64,000 nt of DNA from an uncultured bacterium (GTDB lineage Bacteria > Bacillota > Clostridia > Christensenellales > CAG-917). Location: assembly GCA_949432885.1 (NCBI GenBank), contig CASQXY010000001.1, forward strand, positions 178,604 to 242,603. The letters run 5' to 3'. Position numbers and translations under genes: made by a program. Below the pieces are notes generated by a model. The model did not search any database. It was not told where the DNA came from and saw only the letters and a program-made list of their open reading frames with translations. Position 1 is the stretch's first letter, and the number at the start of each line of letters is the position of its first letter. This document shows positions 17,301 through 22,665 of this stretch, one piece after another.

Positions 17301-20182
17301 TTTTCTACGTTTATGTTGCCCGCTATGCCGCCGATGTTCTCATCGCTGCAATTCACAGAACCTGCGTTCACGCAATTTGTGATTGCTGCGCCCGCATTCG
17401 CGCCCGTTATATTGAAATAACCGACAATTCCGCCCACAGTGCCTGTGCTGTCCTGAGCAGTCTGGCTGACGGTTGCCGAGTTGTAGCAGTTTTCTATAAT
17501 CAAAGGACTGGTCGGACTGGAAGTACCCAATCTACCTGCGATACCGCCCACGTTTATGCCGCCGCTCACCGTGCCGGAAACCTTGCATCCTCTTATTTCG
17601 GTACCATAGCTCGGAGTATTGTTATATCCGACAATGCCGCCGACGCCGTTCGCCTCGCCGCTAACCGTGGCACTGGATTGGCAATTTTCAATAATTATTG
17701 TCTGATCGGAACGACCGAGGATTCCGCCGACGGCGCCCTCGCTTCCGTGACTGGCGGAATAAAGTCCGTTTACGTTGCCCGTATTCGTACAGCGCAGAAT
17801 AGTGCCCGACGTGCCGTTTGCATAACCGATAATTCCGCCGACGCGTATATTTCCGTCTATTTTACCCGTATTTTTGCAATCGGATATTGTAAAGCTGCCG
17901 CTTCCGTATCCCAATATACCGCCGACGTTGTTAAAGCCGTTTGCAGAAACGGTCGCGCCGTTTTCACAATGCTCGATACGGTAACTGCCCGCGGCGTAGC
18001 CTATAAGACCGCCGACATATGCGCCGCTTCCCGTTACGCTGCCTGCCACGGCGATATATTCTATCGAACCGTCCTTGTAATAGCCTATAAGACCCGAATA
18101 CCCTGCCGCACTGACGTTCACCGTAACCGTACGCGTGGTTTTAGCGTCGGAGTATACGCCCGAGCCGCCGTATATCGTGCCTGCAAAATAATAGGTCGAG
18201 TTCTTTCCTATCGGAACAAAGCCGTTAGGAGCCGTCAGATTTTTGTCGATAAGGAAATAACAATTTGCATACTTTATGTCTTTTGCAACCGTATTTATCG
18301 TTGTAAGGTATTCGCCCGAAACGCTGTCGAAAGGCGTGCCGCCGTTCACTATATTGGAAAGGTTCATCAAATGCTGAGAAGATTCCAAAACAAAAGGATT
18401 GTCCGCACTTCCCCAAGTCCCGTCCGTTCGGCTCTTGCCGTCCAATACTCCGAAATCGCTCTGCTTCCATATCGCATAAAGAGTAAAGCTCTTTCCCGTT
18501 TCGGAAGCAAGCGAGAAAAATCCGCTCTGCGTAGATACGGTGCCGCGGAGCTTATATTCCGCGTCAAAAGAATCTCTGTCCGCGGACCAGCCTATAAGAG
18601 TATAGTCAGACCTTGTAAACGCCGTACCCGCGTTCAGAGTCGCGGGAGAACCTGCGTAAGAAATACTCTGATTGGCTATGCTGCCCGTTCCGCCGTTCGC
18701 GTTGTAGACAATAGTTCCCGTATTGCTGGTAAAATTCGCCTTATACGTATTTCCATTGGAGAAAAACGTTGATGAGGATACGCTCAGCGTAGCCGAAGTA
18801 GACTGCTCAGTGGATGTCGTCCCTCTCGTCCAGTTTACGAAATGATATCCCGTATTTGCCGTTGCGGTACAAGTTGCGACGGTTTCCTTGGGGTTGTTGG
18901 CACTGTTGCCTATAATACTTGCCGACGTAGTTGATATTGTGCCGTTCGTGCCTGCGACGAATTTGATATCATAATTGTAAGAGTACGAATCAATCGTAAC
19001 CTTTATATCTTTCCAACCGAGGTCCCAATCCGAGTCGGAATTTGAGTAAATAGCGGCATAAATTACAGTTGTCGTAGTGCTTGGAATCTTGGCGGTGACA
19101 GTCTGCGTTGCAGATGCGGATTCTGTCCATCCGCTGTTTTTAGCCAACGCAGTCGGATTAAAAGTTCCGTCCGAAACGTTCGTAAACGACGGCACGCCTG
19201 ACGTTAATGCAATAGCCCACTTATCGCTGTCGCCTCCGTTGTGAGCGGCCGTTACGCTGAATTTGACGTTAACAGTCGCGCCGTTTTTCACATGGTTAAG
19301 CAAAGTGCTCGTGATTTTGATAGGTACGTAGTGGACGCCGGTAGCGTCGTTTGCGCCGGAACCGAATACGCCGATAGTTTCGTTTGAACGCGCCGTTTTC
19401 CTGTCCGCTCCGCCCGTATAGCTTCCGACAGTATGCTTGAAAACAAAATTGTTCGCCGTAAACGAAGAAATGCTGGATGTAAGCAAGCTAAGATTTTTTT
19501 CGGGCTTGAAAAAAGAAATCGATATATTTGAAAAAAACATTTCCAGCGTTTTGTCGGAATTACCGTAAACGGCCACATAAATGGCGCTATACGAGCTTGC
19601 CATGACTGCATCACAGTTCTTAACGACCTTTTCCGCCTCGTTCCAACCGCTTTTCCCAATCGCATTGGCGGGGCTGAACGCACTGTCTCCTATACCGCTG
19701 ACAGTAGGAACGCTCGTAGTTACCGCTATACCCCATTTATCACTATCGCCGCCGTTTGAAAGGTTTTCAACTGAAAAAGTCATTGCAACATCGCTACTCT
19801 TCAGCGTACTGCCCAATGTAACCTTAGCATAAGCCACCACGTTCGCATCGCAACCGCCGAGCCCCCAGTGTCCGTCGCAATTAAATTGAAAACCTTTGCC
19901 GCTGTCGTGCGTTTTCAATGCTGTAATATGTCCGTTGTCGCTCGATAATTGAGTAAAATTCGCAAATCCCAAAGTATAAGTCGTTGTCGCGGTAGCGCTG
20001 ACGTTCGTAGCAGCGTTTGCGACGTTTGCCTGTATCGCTCCGCTATCAATACCGCTTGACTCAAAAGAAAATGCGGCGAAAATAACGCTCGCAAAAACCA
20101 AAGAAAATAGCAATGCAAACAAAAGGCATTTGAGCGCAACTCGCGCAAAACGCTTTTTATTATGTATGCCGTCGTTTCTCAT
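2312..20182 (-). CDS. Giant secreted GLUG/InlB/MBG-repeat surface protein, 5956 aa
   Basis: One uninterrupted frame. Residues 1-38 are a basic and hydrophobic export signal ending FAAFSF. Approximate order: beta domains (60-400), an InlB-type repeat near 405-480 (GYHFVNW) and another near 485-575 (YNANGGTG, LIGWS), then GLUG blocks at about 690-1000, 1480-2160, 2470-2790, 3180-4015 and 5605-5765. Between the last two blocks, at about 4380-5150, are seven MBG/YDG-like beta modules marked by YNG/YDA-type motifs. Several blocks open with a header such as WGSADNPFVLE or GTPYIISSLDLW. No LPXTG motif, SLH domain or C-terminal membrane segment is visible, so attachment to the cell is unexplained. 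A purine-rich AAGGG precedes the ATG and a good promoter lies about 80 bases upstream. The family is typical of adhesins; the role in adhesion or matrix is inferred. Confidence 0.9.
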   Translation of the reverse strand: MRNDGIHNKKRFARVALKCLLFALLFSLVFASVIFAAFSFESSGIDSGAIQANVANAATNVSATATTTYTLGFANFTQLSSDNGHITALKTHDSGKGFQFNCDGHWGLGGCDANVVAYAKVTLGSTLKSSDVAMTFSVENLSNGGDSDKWGIAVTTSVPTVSGIGDSAFSPANAIGKSGWNEAEKVVKNCDAVMASSYSAIYVAVYGNSDKTLEMFFSNISISFFKPEKNLSLLTSSISSFTANNFVFKHTVGSYTGGADRKTARSNETIGVFGSGANDATGVHYVPIKITSTLLNHVKNGATVNVKFSVTAAHNGGDSDKWAIALTSGVPSFTNVSDGTFNPTALAKNSGWTESASATQTVTAKIPSTTTTVIYAAIYSNSDSDWDLGWKDIKVTIDSYSYNYDIKFVAGTNGTISTTSASIIGNSANNPKETVATCTATANTGYHFVNWTRGTTSTEQSTSATLSVSSSTFFSNGNTYKANFTSNTGTIVYNANGGTGSIANQSISYAGSPATLNAGTAFTRSDYTLIGWSADRDSFDAEYKLRGTVSTQSGFFSLASETGKSFTLYAIWKQSDFGVLDGKSRTDGTWGSADNPFVLESSQHLMNLSNIVNGGTPFDSVSGEYLTTINTVAKDIKYANCYFLIDKNLTAPNGFVPIGKNSTYYFAGTIYGGSGVYSDAKTTRTVTVNVSAAGYSGLIGYYKDGSIEYIAVAGSVTGSGAYVGGLIGYAAGSYRIEHCENGATVSANGFNNVGGILGYGSGSFTISDCKNTGKIDGNIRVGGIIGYANGTSGTILRCTNTGNVNGLYSASHGSEGAVGGILGRSDQTIIIENCQSSATVSGEANGVGGIVGYNNTPSYGTEIRGCKVSGTVSGGINVGGIAGRLGTSSPTSPLIIENCYNSATVSQTAQDSTGTVGGIVGYFNITGANAGAAITNCVNAGSVNCSDENIGGIAGNINVENASGAATVTYCYNLGAVSTAPKVAATRGGIIGKIGGTVNIGGSWNFHQGSTNNYGSHVVATSAVNSAYYPSVNTSDVTSTDWSLVANGTVYTAFRLFGNALTVSNGNYLRIYSYIGTTYKTVAPASMSCAETLPDSNSSDVRISNAVFSSDILDANNNNSQIARLMLDTAAIKAVASDIITKAYLDLAAKPDDWLTVSANSYITSRKAFYWVSGAWSETAPDIAGEYPVKLSVYNGDNLVGNRAATYKIDRMNIASKTSDGTEFVMPFGYSADGLVSNSYLGNIAGNSYYQLESDKNGRLFSAPADSPFALVYKDGNGIHNSLNNYILFHKYTDPSTLRDAYYSLDYTGDLDILIEGFSVDGDDLLFGDEHLIDVVMTLTGKGNYSGTRTIRFTLMDSDFGGDLASSDWGSEAHPYVIEHDAHLLRLSQIVNGAQAWNSIASSDTSLALINNAGAVAKSRTFAGAYFRLGANVSASTNGGFVSVGTKYGASDTLYRFAGSFNGLGADGALYTISLDIDESGREYVGLFGYVAGDLNGMASLANIHVTGSVTGGNHTGGVVGLLGNNAAAADIANGGCNVTGGDYTGGIFGRVQGASLSGTLSEDSATFANSGTVTGGDYVGGITGYAEKNIGGVYNSGNVSGVDHVGGIVGYAANITLSSAKSSKIVTGVNYVGGIIGYADGVTFEVTVTAASSVNGTEYVGGMAGYIRVTAASQIVSNPVQSAVTSSIVVDGTTYVGGYAGWMDASGCDGFRYAPYLSNNDTNKITVKGADYVGGIFGGFVGKGYKRASSDVSASDSVIYIRNKNADNNSFINMNITLKGGRVAGGLFGYASGVGVVFTDNWVVAEHATFTFGGATNFFGGVAGVLGENATVESAVQLSDGGYEIGGQTVSLRYSTGLLTITNNGDFVGTLFGYIASTAGKYMSSDTTVLGNNVQMLNSRTDESTNGVSVTGKSYIGGLIGAIGRVESYGVSGDTLLSNLLTYGRYDSMVNTVVNSTVRLAPIDDNGNGKLVNRGRVVANGDYAGGIVGYAGLGSLLAFVNKTAQSGVNVNSASSYLSVFNGYSEDITSGSTLSYIQAKNYAGGLVGYVSSAMHNFEHVVSTMIVVAGTSISSATGAYAGGLIGYMGGGRVSGSIAGYGATSTAPDSVRGNSYIGGLVGRLAGGQVVNSIGYGFSFDRVSSLNGGVVGATDAGTSVTSSWTVYVAKSPTYSTKSVNLNGKYVIIDKDVLSSRLPNAKEYAIAAGVLSPDVVITTSATIAVNKPTYEKLSLKTFIPTDNRQLVFYNVSGTDTSTDNVFDVFEVSNGDLYYRLDMAASNNFSICVVDIEFKDIQVCKSTSQAEKDANAEKAYRRPASGNTAYTIDATANYDTNGYISSLSAKAYYENGGKTRLVGNYVKNSFTTGEEGTPYIISSLDLWRDLRDDIKAGTSFRGKYVKLAANLSITSVNDLAGSLNGVSNGFDGIFDGDGYTIDINITGSTASALSLFPFAKNATFKNLTISGSLSTSGSNIAAFVGEPQGALTFINCTSKVKINALRSAGGFVGTTNGYKVNFVTCVNTGNITSTDGTNENYENYAYGTGGLVGVLSTSGSLGDVRFESCKNSGKITGGNNVGGIIGLSNGTGENAVLGLEIFNSANTGAVTANNGLASEPNRSHAYSYAGGILGKSGNYGYIRMYSSFNSGTIVAYGSICGGLVGGVGELNIYKVWNGTSRNQVQQGGESRIVYCYNNGEVHVGGTTSNGKLSDPFAGGYTREALNGSIVGGIAGILGWGKILYSYNTGGVHCYQVVGEYRQWQNRMGGILGQAQPSEPDNNVKIIINYCYSIGLCVAEFSQDTQFLLDFSGDAAYGASICGFMDEGDNWDNGHSSSTSSQKSRLQPAGTTYYNYVLKDNLYYNNKSTGNKSYFTGVMDTEGSFAWVNAIKKEEGRYVDGIVVDNVADLTTYHTSTQNGYGVKVPIGTDANQAATLIDGNGNYRANYDERTYKVTYDDDFLSGKMQGYVYIYGCLPQLAMFSMDTKEGLSMLSVSFGRDRYNDWQGAQAGSEESPYIIKDGIGLQAMSTLLRAKSDSATYTFHDKYVAFANGENNIDEMSADYINMDMSTAANAMKSGTSADAYNQFGKNYFLYDNGALGRSPIQHNSSDNLRTVWVGYNNYFNGTSYTTGSDFYNYANFYPIGTGGASSFEGSISGAHYTRDKNGNITSTSNTQIRNLKISQKAGDSFAGLFGSVYDSEIEYITVSGIVKAYGHINSASYYIFAGGIAGYAGGNTSITGCRVGADTANTITVRTFGLDDGAKSGVNVRTFAGGIVGAAGPRKGETLDANGLKNLKISDCYTMYADIAAVKNNSGGIAGYAGDPWGKTKETSNVVEFGNLYVYANTSVSAVSGVTDIGAGTDIGGIVGSNDGIVRFDISKAYVGYTSSLGVTVSGENSVGGIIGTARGNLDISDVTISQYATIVRYNRWGNVDNMTENGVDYGTAIGGIIGRGVTGTNNFLYGHITFEGRINIPTGTTNGETKNIGGIIGAMGTGTQFQSGSNVTVAKVGTISAAVGKGSLFNIGGIAGVTLDGAFDGTFTVNITMTLQNASRVGGLIGYNKGVTHILASTEGTVVNVGADIKGASEVGGLIGQNGEISGSGIVSGSLQIGADMYMNTAYTGSVRINILSGTKVSGDSNADGKSNVGGIVGLNQANVVITKGDIINEGRISGAMDNVGGIVGNNDGYIDMGGSSVQGASLTIQNKGAVDGGDNVGGVIGYLRRGIIAGVFANSGSVAGKNFVGGSIGRVDSEAILTANGADTYFYNGETDSYESRDFEARAAASENGTVNGSGNYVGGSIGALFGSIRGVGGAEVYFINAGTVNGANYVGGNIGMLAGGISQSQLINTGSVTSNGSAAIGGSVGIIGVDEICASVAHTEISVNGVHFEFSGGGLITVSGSGGEGGVGGAIGIIGGAQEGFGNSANNWKDITMYAASDISAPSVQNVGGAIGLIKANDIVIKNMLAFYTTIVGNENVGGIIGSVSGSGIRVSNSFNIEGTVQGNNAGGIIGLAASDTDASTSYWVKGYKNEELMTLNINNIAENLGKYTAVTIGGVVFTEDLTKQYGTPFDYTNDDADKGKTWETYLSEQMGGSPVSKQNGVWSVTNTSWTKYTTGTESTGWYYVYANNRAGLDVTHTVSNDEKYPSILESVAEREAELVYWKRIANAYTEAERANGDDNTVLTSPIVADIDENAKTAVSGGRPQERHIYAAALASTVSGYYLYMDASGIKPGVYKSTDAGDEHFYINAITAGNTEGTISSPSENVAVYYRSVSLGRPLIYNGYNRYAPITDEVNSGVKIQYITINGAGEPNVSEIDRTKGDYIYTVTDIRDSLGAYKNQLCEADTYVLDITIYYYDSFGNLEEIGGINDGKYVISKLPLDVKLSSSNGEFNGSQTTGSLTVTVNGIALLDDTQNRAVQFAFSGEYKDGDGSTKTIRNDDVNMSALINSAKKSWTYAERAEAQALLPLGTSKLYLSNITVTKSKDVMDVNYIRDDRYFEEAKDYCVTLTFKFTERIVDGKLKVQLHTTGRSASYKADDAETTFAVTPKKITVSITGATTGHYNGSAYKTSFAFAGWAPEHDGAATKYVNDFTPYIMFIPRIKKVTGTPIGGESNVWDLETNRTFDLTQGSVTYNTLVWVPNTNSINAEGIKFEGSYQIGFATQSLYDGHPSTADGNYYLEITDNPLEYFSVKENTLTLTWGNNEGTYNAQKHTYIATLTADEAFATADLLANEVATLFPEDYAAFEYEVQADSNKTSKIIFKIGPNAGTYGVNLPHRKQEDSEPSTENCSINNKAGSFIIDKLALTVGLSGNVVELYNGGYHTAEKIVAQSPDVNANPTWVYDSSNGMYTLTMFGGASIANTAADNQVSITLSYNDGVAAVNVGSYVATLKDENVVPVGANNFTVSASGSGSIIINPAVVTFTWGTKTTFTYNRNAQGRALTAALTTAGENLKFASSAYTPSVSGATLRASVTNAIGNKENLRVPVGGIAASVDAGTYEAMVSQTAITVSGTNAAGTAQKSNYTFKFADGQTERGSYTIDPLIISSVNVTGNTASKIYDATTEVPSENVGTAVFGGVGAVAPPTSYSVNALYDSAQVGNRYITYTFTLTGADAKNFRLNNKNSVTYTRQISGTITARQIEITLDMLRNGRATRVYNGTNAYGGSGASNTMGNVKATSAIHRSGEGFIVTGFAEREPSGAVIISAVYAEATSGRTAFDGYVNNVNGTGSNLTVGPEHHGESGYYYKNLLFTMSGASAANYSFTVKVGTVNVGDKTGSGGLNGMVTVKDGSNGGSAGLVIEITANVFKAAYTNTAQSYAKADNSYNTDWIAIGGSVDAIGGDSLTLIVVNNWMYEGNNDRNPKKVYKSYTVIRGSDNSKILSARVDSQDGVHVNYKLSNQPVLTIGYFVDKEEFEIGSLASLMIATYYYSVSKSGSDEFGEIISQAVWHLVATAEEYDSGECNKEIADEDGNVISFTDWNDYFAYLASEDGGGHYIFLNTNEQESGWGYYDVDENSKPQFYDKFKQIANISGIITAQDIAILDGMFRKTAIDGDGNIVEEKSYDWGAGAQYLTNFVKSGEGSVITAMGAIFTGAFGGAYDGNGYTIDKFNIVGVAAASDGYFGMFERLGGDDSVGEVHNVHLRNVNILVSGGVGTVYVGAIAGDSSQAEMHNVSVHGSISVSVAGTAYVGGLLGRTVGEVNGAIVLGNMTVKASAAYAGGAVGTCGGASDVISLMQMNVTSANATAGAIAGSGVTDDGNAFMKNSVWVNKSAVGGGLTYTELMAGSVGGYGSSNKYYYIDGEAESAKGIYDVLADTKLTALDGEEESRTNAHESMRLADIVDIYVLLYSKVKATTMVEGKAVDVYGITEISPLVGNRHGTDKADDAIVIGNSQGVALLRELRFATFTLERDVYMSAGYNVTTASGAFYGSIKSNGYFVYVPKQSNIKMFEIEIAQDGGLTPTAVIKQQ
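2880..3365 (-). repeat. GLUG repeat block E (C-terminal)
   Basis: Tandem VGxxxG-type units (YVGAIAGDS, YVGGLLGRT, YAGGAVGTCG) spaced by short N/S/V-rich strands, the GLUG pattern. Borders are approximate. Confidence 0.6.
4700..7100 (-). repeat. Seven MBG/YDG-like beta modules
   Basis: Within the giant protein, modules repeat every 310-530 bases. Each is marked by a beta strand and a Y-N/D-G/A signature: FNGSQTTG, YNGSAYKT, YNAQKHTY, YNGGYHTA, YNRNAQGR, YDATTEV and YNGTNAY. This fits the MBG/YDG families of Ig-like adhesin domains. Copies have diverged, so this is a protein-level repeat. Confidence 0.55.
8130..10650 (-). repeat. GLUG repeat block D (largest)
   Basis: More than a dozen VGGIIG/VGGIVG/VGGSIG units, each followed by a strand and a variable turn. 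The DNA repeats motifs such as ccgataattccgcc. Borders are approximate. Confidence 0.65.
11810..12775 (-). repeat. GLUG repeat block C
   Basis: Units such as AGGFVGTTNG, VGGIIGLSNG, AGGILGKSG and VGGIAGILGW alternate with SCKNSGKI-like strands containing Cys-Asn, typical of GLUG repeats. Confidence 0.6.
13690..15745 (-). repeat. GLUG repeat block B
   Basis: Repeated YVGGIIGYA/YAGGLVGYV-type units. The header WGSEAHPYVIE lies just upstream in the protein, near residue 1360. Confidence 0.65.
17175..18115 (-). repeat. GLUG repeat block A (N-terminal)
   Basis: Units VGGLIGYAAG, VGGILGYGSG, VGGIIGYANG and VGGIVGYNN alternate with C-x-N/S strands. This block most closely matches the textbook GLUG pattern. 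Confidence 0.65.
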
Positions 20183-20261
20183 AATTTCCCTTCGCCTTAT
20201 AATCTAGTAGACTTTTTAGGCTCGTGCGCGTTTCCCTAGCGCGAACTGTAAGAACTTTATT

Positions 20262-20290
20262 ATTTTATAATATATATACAAAATTTTCAA
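20262..20290 (-). promoter_or_regulatory. Promoter of the giant surface-protein operon
   Basis: The minus strand reads TTGAAA (20285-20290), a 17-base spacer, then TAAAAT (20262-20267), each 5/6 to the vegetative consensus. The inferred start is near 20255, giving a leader of about 70 bases before the ATG at 20182. Confidence 0.6.
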
Positions 20291-20458
20291 GAGCAAATAT
20301 TTGACAAATCTGCAAATAATTTTAATAAATACGATTTGTCTAATTAGAATGCCGAAAAGATAATATAAAAATTCTGACGAGGCGACAAAAACAGCTTGCG
20401 ATTTGCTACACCTGTTTTCTAATAATCATTCGGATATTCAAAAAAATATAAAGCCGAA

Positions 20459-21250
20459 TTACACTATTTTCAATGCTTTGAGCGTTTTGAGCGGCAGCTC
20501 GGCGACAAAATTTCTATCCTCTTCGCCGTGAAAATCGCTTCCGCCCGTGGCAGTAAGCCTATACTTTTCGCACAACTGCAAAAGCGCTCCTATTTCCTTG
20601 GAACCATGATTGGGATAATAGACCTCCAAGCCTTTAAGTCCGAACTTCGACAATCCGCTTAAAAGCATATCCAGTCTACCGTCCAACAGGTACTTTTTAG
20701 GGTGCGCGACGCATGCGATTCCGCCGCATAAATTTATCAGTTTTACGGCTTCTAACGGGCTTATTCTCTCCGTTTGACAGTACGCCTTGTCTCCGTTCGA
20801 CAGATATTTTTCAAACGCCGCGTTGACGTTGCACGCATATCCCTCGGCTACCAGTTCGCGCGCGATGTTCATTCTGCCGATACCGTCCGCTTCAAAATCC
20901 AAATCCAGAGCAACGCCAAAACTTCTGAGCTTTTCGCCTATTTTTATATTTCTATCTTTGCGCAGTCGTTTTACATTTTCGAGAGCATAAAGGAAATCTG
21001 CATTTTCAGGGTCTATGTTGTATCCGAGTATATGAATTTCGCTCACGGAAAAGGCGGAAATTTCAATCCCGTCTACAAAACTAATACCTCGGCTCTTTGC
21101 CGCCTCTCTCGCTTCTTCAAGCCCTGCCACCGTATCGTGGTCCGTGACGGAAATAGCTTCTAGCCCGCTCTTCGCCGCCCATTCCACGATTTCGCTCGGC
21201 GACATTGCTCCGTCCGATGCTGTTGTATGCAAATGCAAATCCGCTTTCAT
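20459..21250 (-). CDS. PHP-domain phosphoesterase
   Basis: A 263-residue PHP-domain metal-dependent phosphoesterase of the YciV/TrpH-like group. Family members act on nucleotide or RNA ends such as 3',5'-nucleoside bisphosphates; the exact substrate here is not known. Metal-binding motifs are intact: DLHLHTTASDG at 4-14, TDHD at 36-39, a central AHP, and GSDFHG near the C-terminus. Length fits the stand-alone family. It is cytoplasmic, with no signal sequence. It lies 47 bases after rmuC on the same strand and is the last gene of the spoIIE-tilS-hpt-cca-rmuC run. No clear Shine-Dalgarno is seen before the ATG, but the HxH motif at the very N-terminus fixes the start. Confidence 0.88.
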   Translation of the reverse strand: MKADLHLHTTASDGAMSPSEIVEWAAKSGLEAISVTDHDTVAGLEEAREAAKSRGISFVDGIEISAFSVSEIHILGYNIDPENADFLYALENVKRLRKDRNIKIGEKLRSFGVALDLDFEADGIGRMNIARELVAEGYACNVNAAFEKYLSNGDKAYCQTERISPLEAVKLINLCGGIACVAHPKKYLLDGRLDMLLSGLSKFGLKGLEVYYPNHGSKEIGALLQLCEKYRLTATGGSDFHGEEDRNFVAELPLKTLKALKIV

Positions 21251-21297
21251 ATTTTATTTGTATACCTCTGCAAGGTGTATGGTTGGTTCACACCTTA

Positions 21298-22665
21298 TTA
21301 ATCTAAGCTCCGCAAAAAATTCGCTTCGCTCTCGGGCTCACCGCAAACTTCACTGTCAGCAGAAGAATAAAGCTGACCTTCTGCGCGAGTTTCATCGCCC
21401 GTTATTCTGCTCACTTTACTCAGCCTTTCGCGGATATATTCCGTGCGTTTTTCCGCATTAGATATCGTGTTTTGCACTCCAATGAGTTTATCGCCCGTCT
21501 TTTTCAGCAACTCGCTGAATTTTGCAAAATCCGCGACGAAGCCTGCGAGCAACTTGCCTATTTCCGTACTGCGCTTTTCAATCGCCACGCTTCTGAATCC
21601 CATTTGCAGGCTGTTGAGCAGCGCCGCAATCGTCGTAGGACCGCATATGACCACTCTGTATCTGTTTTGTATATCCTCGACGAGTCCGTCGCGCTTTATA
21701 ATCTCCGCATACAGTCCCTCCGTCGGAAGATACATGACCGCAAAGTCCGTGGTTTTAGGAGGTTTGATATATTTGTCGCGTATACTCATAGCGTCCGACC
21801 TCACCTTTGCCGCAAGCGCTTTCGTTGCGGACTCTATGCCGTCCGCGTCCGCTCTTTCCGCCGCCTCCGCCAGCCTCGAATAGTCCTCTATCGGAAATTT
21901 TGCGTCTATCGGCAACAGCACTTCTCCGTCGCCCTTGCCCGGCATGCGTATAACAAAATCAACCGCGTCGTCGCTTCCGCGCGTAAGCCGTACCTGCTTA
22001 TCATATTGCTCGGGCGTCAGTATCTGCGCCAGCAGATTTTCAAGAGCGACTTCGCCCCAAGTTCCGCGGGTTTTTACGTTTTTGAAAATTTTATTAAGGT
22101 CGCTGACTCCCGATTGCAAGTTCTGCAATTCACCGAAAGTGCGGTTTATCTCCTCCAATCTGTCGTTCACAAGTTTGAAGGATTGATTGAACCGCTGTTC
22201 CAGAGTGCTGTTCAGCTTTTCGTCAACGGTCTCGCGCATTTTTTCTAGCTGAGCCGCATTATCCCTCTTAATTTCCGCAAGACTGCGCGCGTTGTCGTCG
22301 CGCACTTCTTTCAGATTCGCGGCGTTTGCCGTCTTGACCTCGTTCAGACTGCGTGCCGTATCCTCTCTTATCTTGTCCAGCTTGGAATCGGTGGCAAGCA
22401 TAAATCTGTCGAAACGCTCCTGCAACTGCTTAGAGTTTTCATTCTGCGCGCTATTCTGCGCGTTTATGGCTCCCGCGAGCATAGAGCCGTTTATGCGGAC
22501 GGATTTATCTATGGTTTCTTCGAGATATCTGGTTTCTTCCCTTAGGTCGGATACGTTTATATCTCCGCCCTGTCTCGCGTTTCTTCTAAGCGCCGACACG
22601 CCGAGCGCAACGGACGCAAGCCCTATGATTATGCTTATTGCAAGCAATATGTAAATTGCAGTCAT
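21298..22665 (-). CDS. rmuC: DNA recombination protein RmuC
   Basis: A 455-residue RmuC-family protein. Residues 4-25 form an N-terminal membrane anchor, residues about 40-175 a charged coiled coil with repeated DDNARSLAE-like units, and residues about 190-400 the RmuC nuclease-like core (GTWGEVALENLL, AVDFVIRMPG, LLPIDAKFP). RmuC limits recombination at inverted repeats in E. coli and is thought to act on DNA ends; its enzymology remains poorly defined. The start overlaps the cca stop by 4 bases (ATGA), so the two genes are probably translationally coupled. AGGAAA precedes the ATG. The last 60 residues are acidic and variable. Confidence 0.93.
   Translation of the reverse strand: MTAIYILLAISIIIGLASVALGVSALRRNARQGGDINVSDLREETRYLEETIDKSVRINGSMLAGAINAQNSAQNENSKQLQERFDRFMLATDSKLDKIREDTARSLNEVKTANAANLKEVRDDNARSLAEIKRDNAAQLEKMRETVDEKLNSTLEQRFNQSFKLVNDRLEEINRTFGELQNLQSGVSDLNKIFKNVKTRGTWGEVALENLLAQILTPEQYDKQVRLTRGSDDAVDFVIRMPGKGDGEVLLPIDAKFPIEDYSRLAEAAERADADGIESATKALAAKVRSDAMSIRDKYIKPPKTTDFAVMYLPTEGLYAEIIKRDGLVEDIQNRYRVVICGPTTIAALLNSLQMGFRSVAIEKRSTEIGKLLAGFVADFAKFSELLKKTGDKLIGVQNTISNAEKRTEYIRERLSKVSRITGDETRAEGQLYSSADSEVCGEPESEANFLRSLD

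Noticed and set aside
2880..18115. CRISPR-like or satellite DNA repeats
   Set aside because: The recurring sequences are in frame, vary in spacing and length, and code for GLUG units.
17132..18772. 546-residue open frame on the plus strand inside the giant gene
   Set aside because: It is antisense to GLUG repeat block A; its openness follows from the repeat codon pattern. It has no ribosome site and no recognisable domain.
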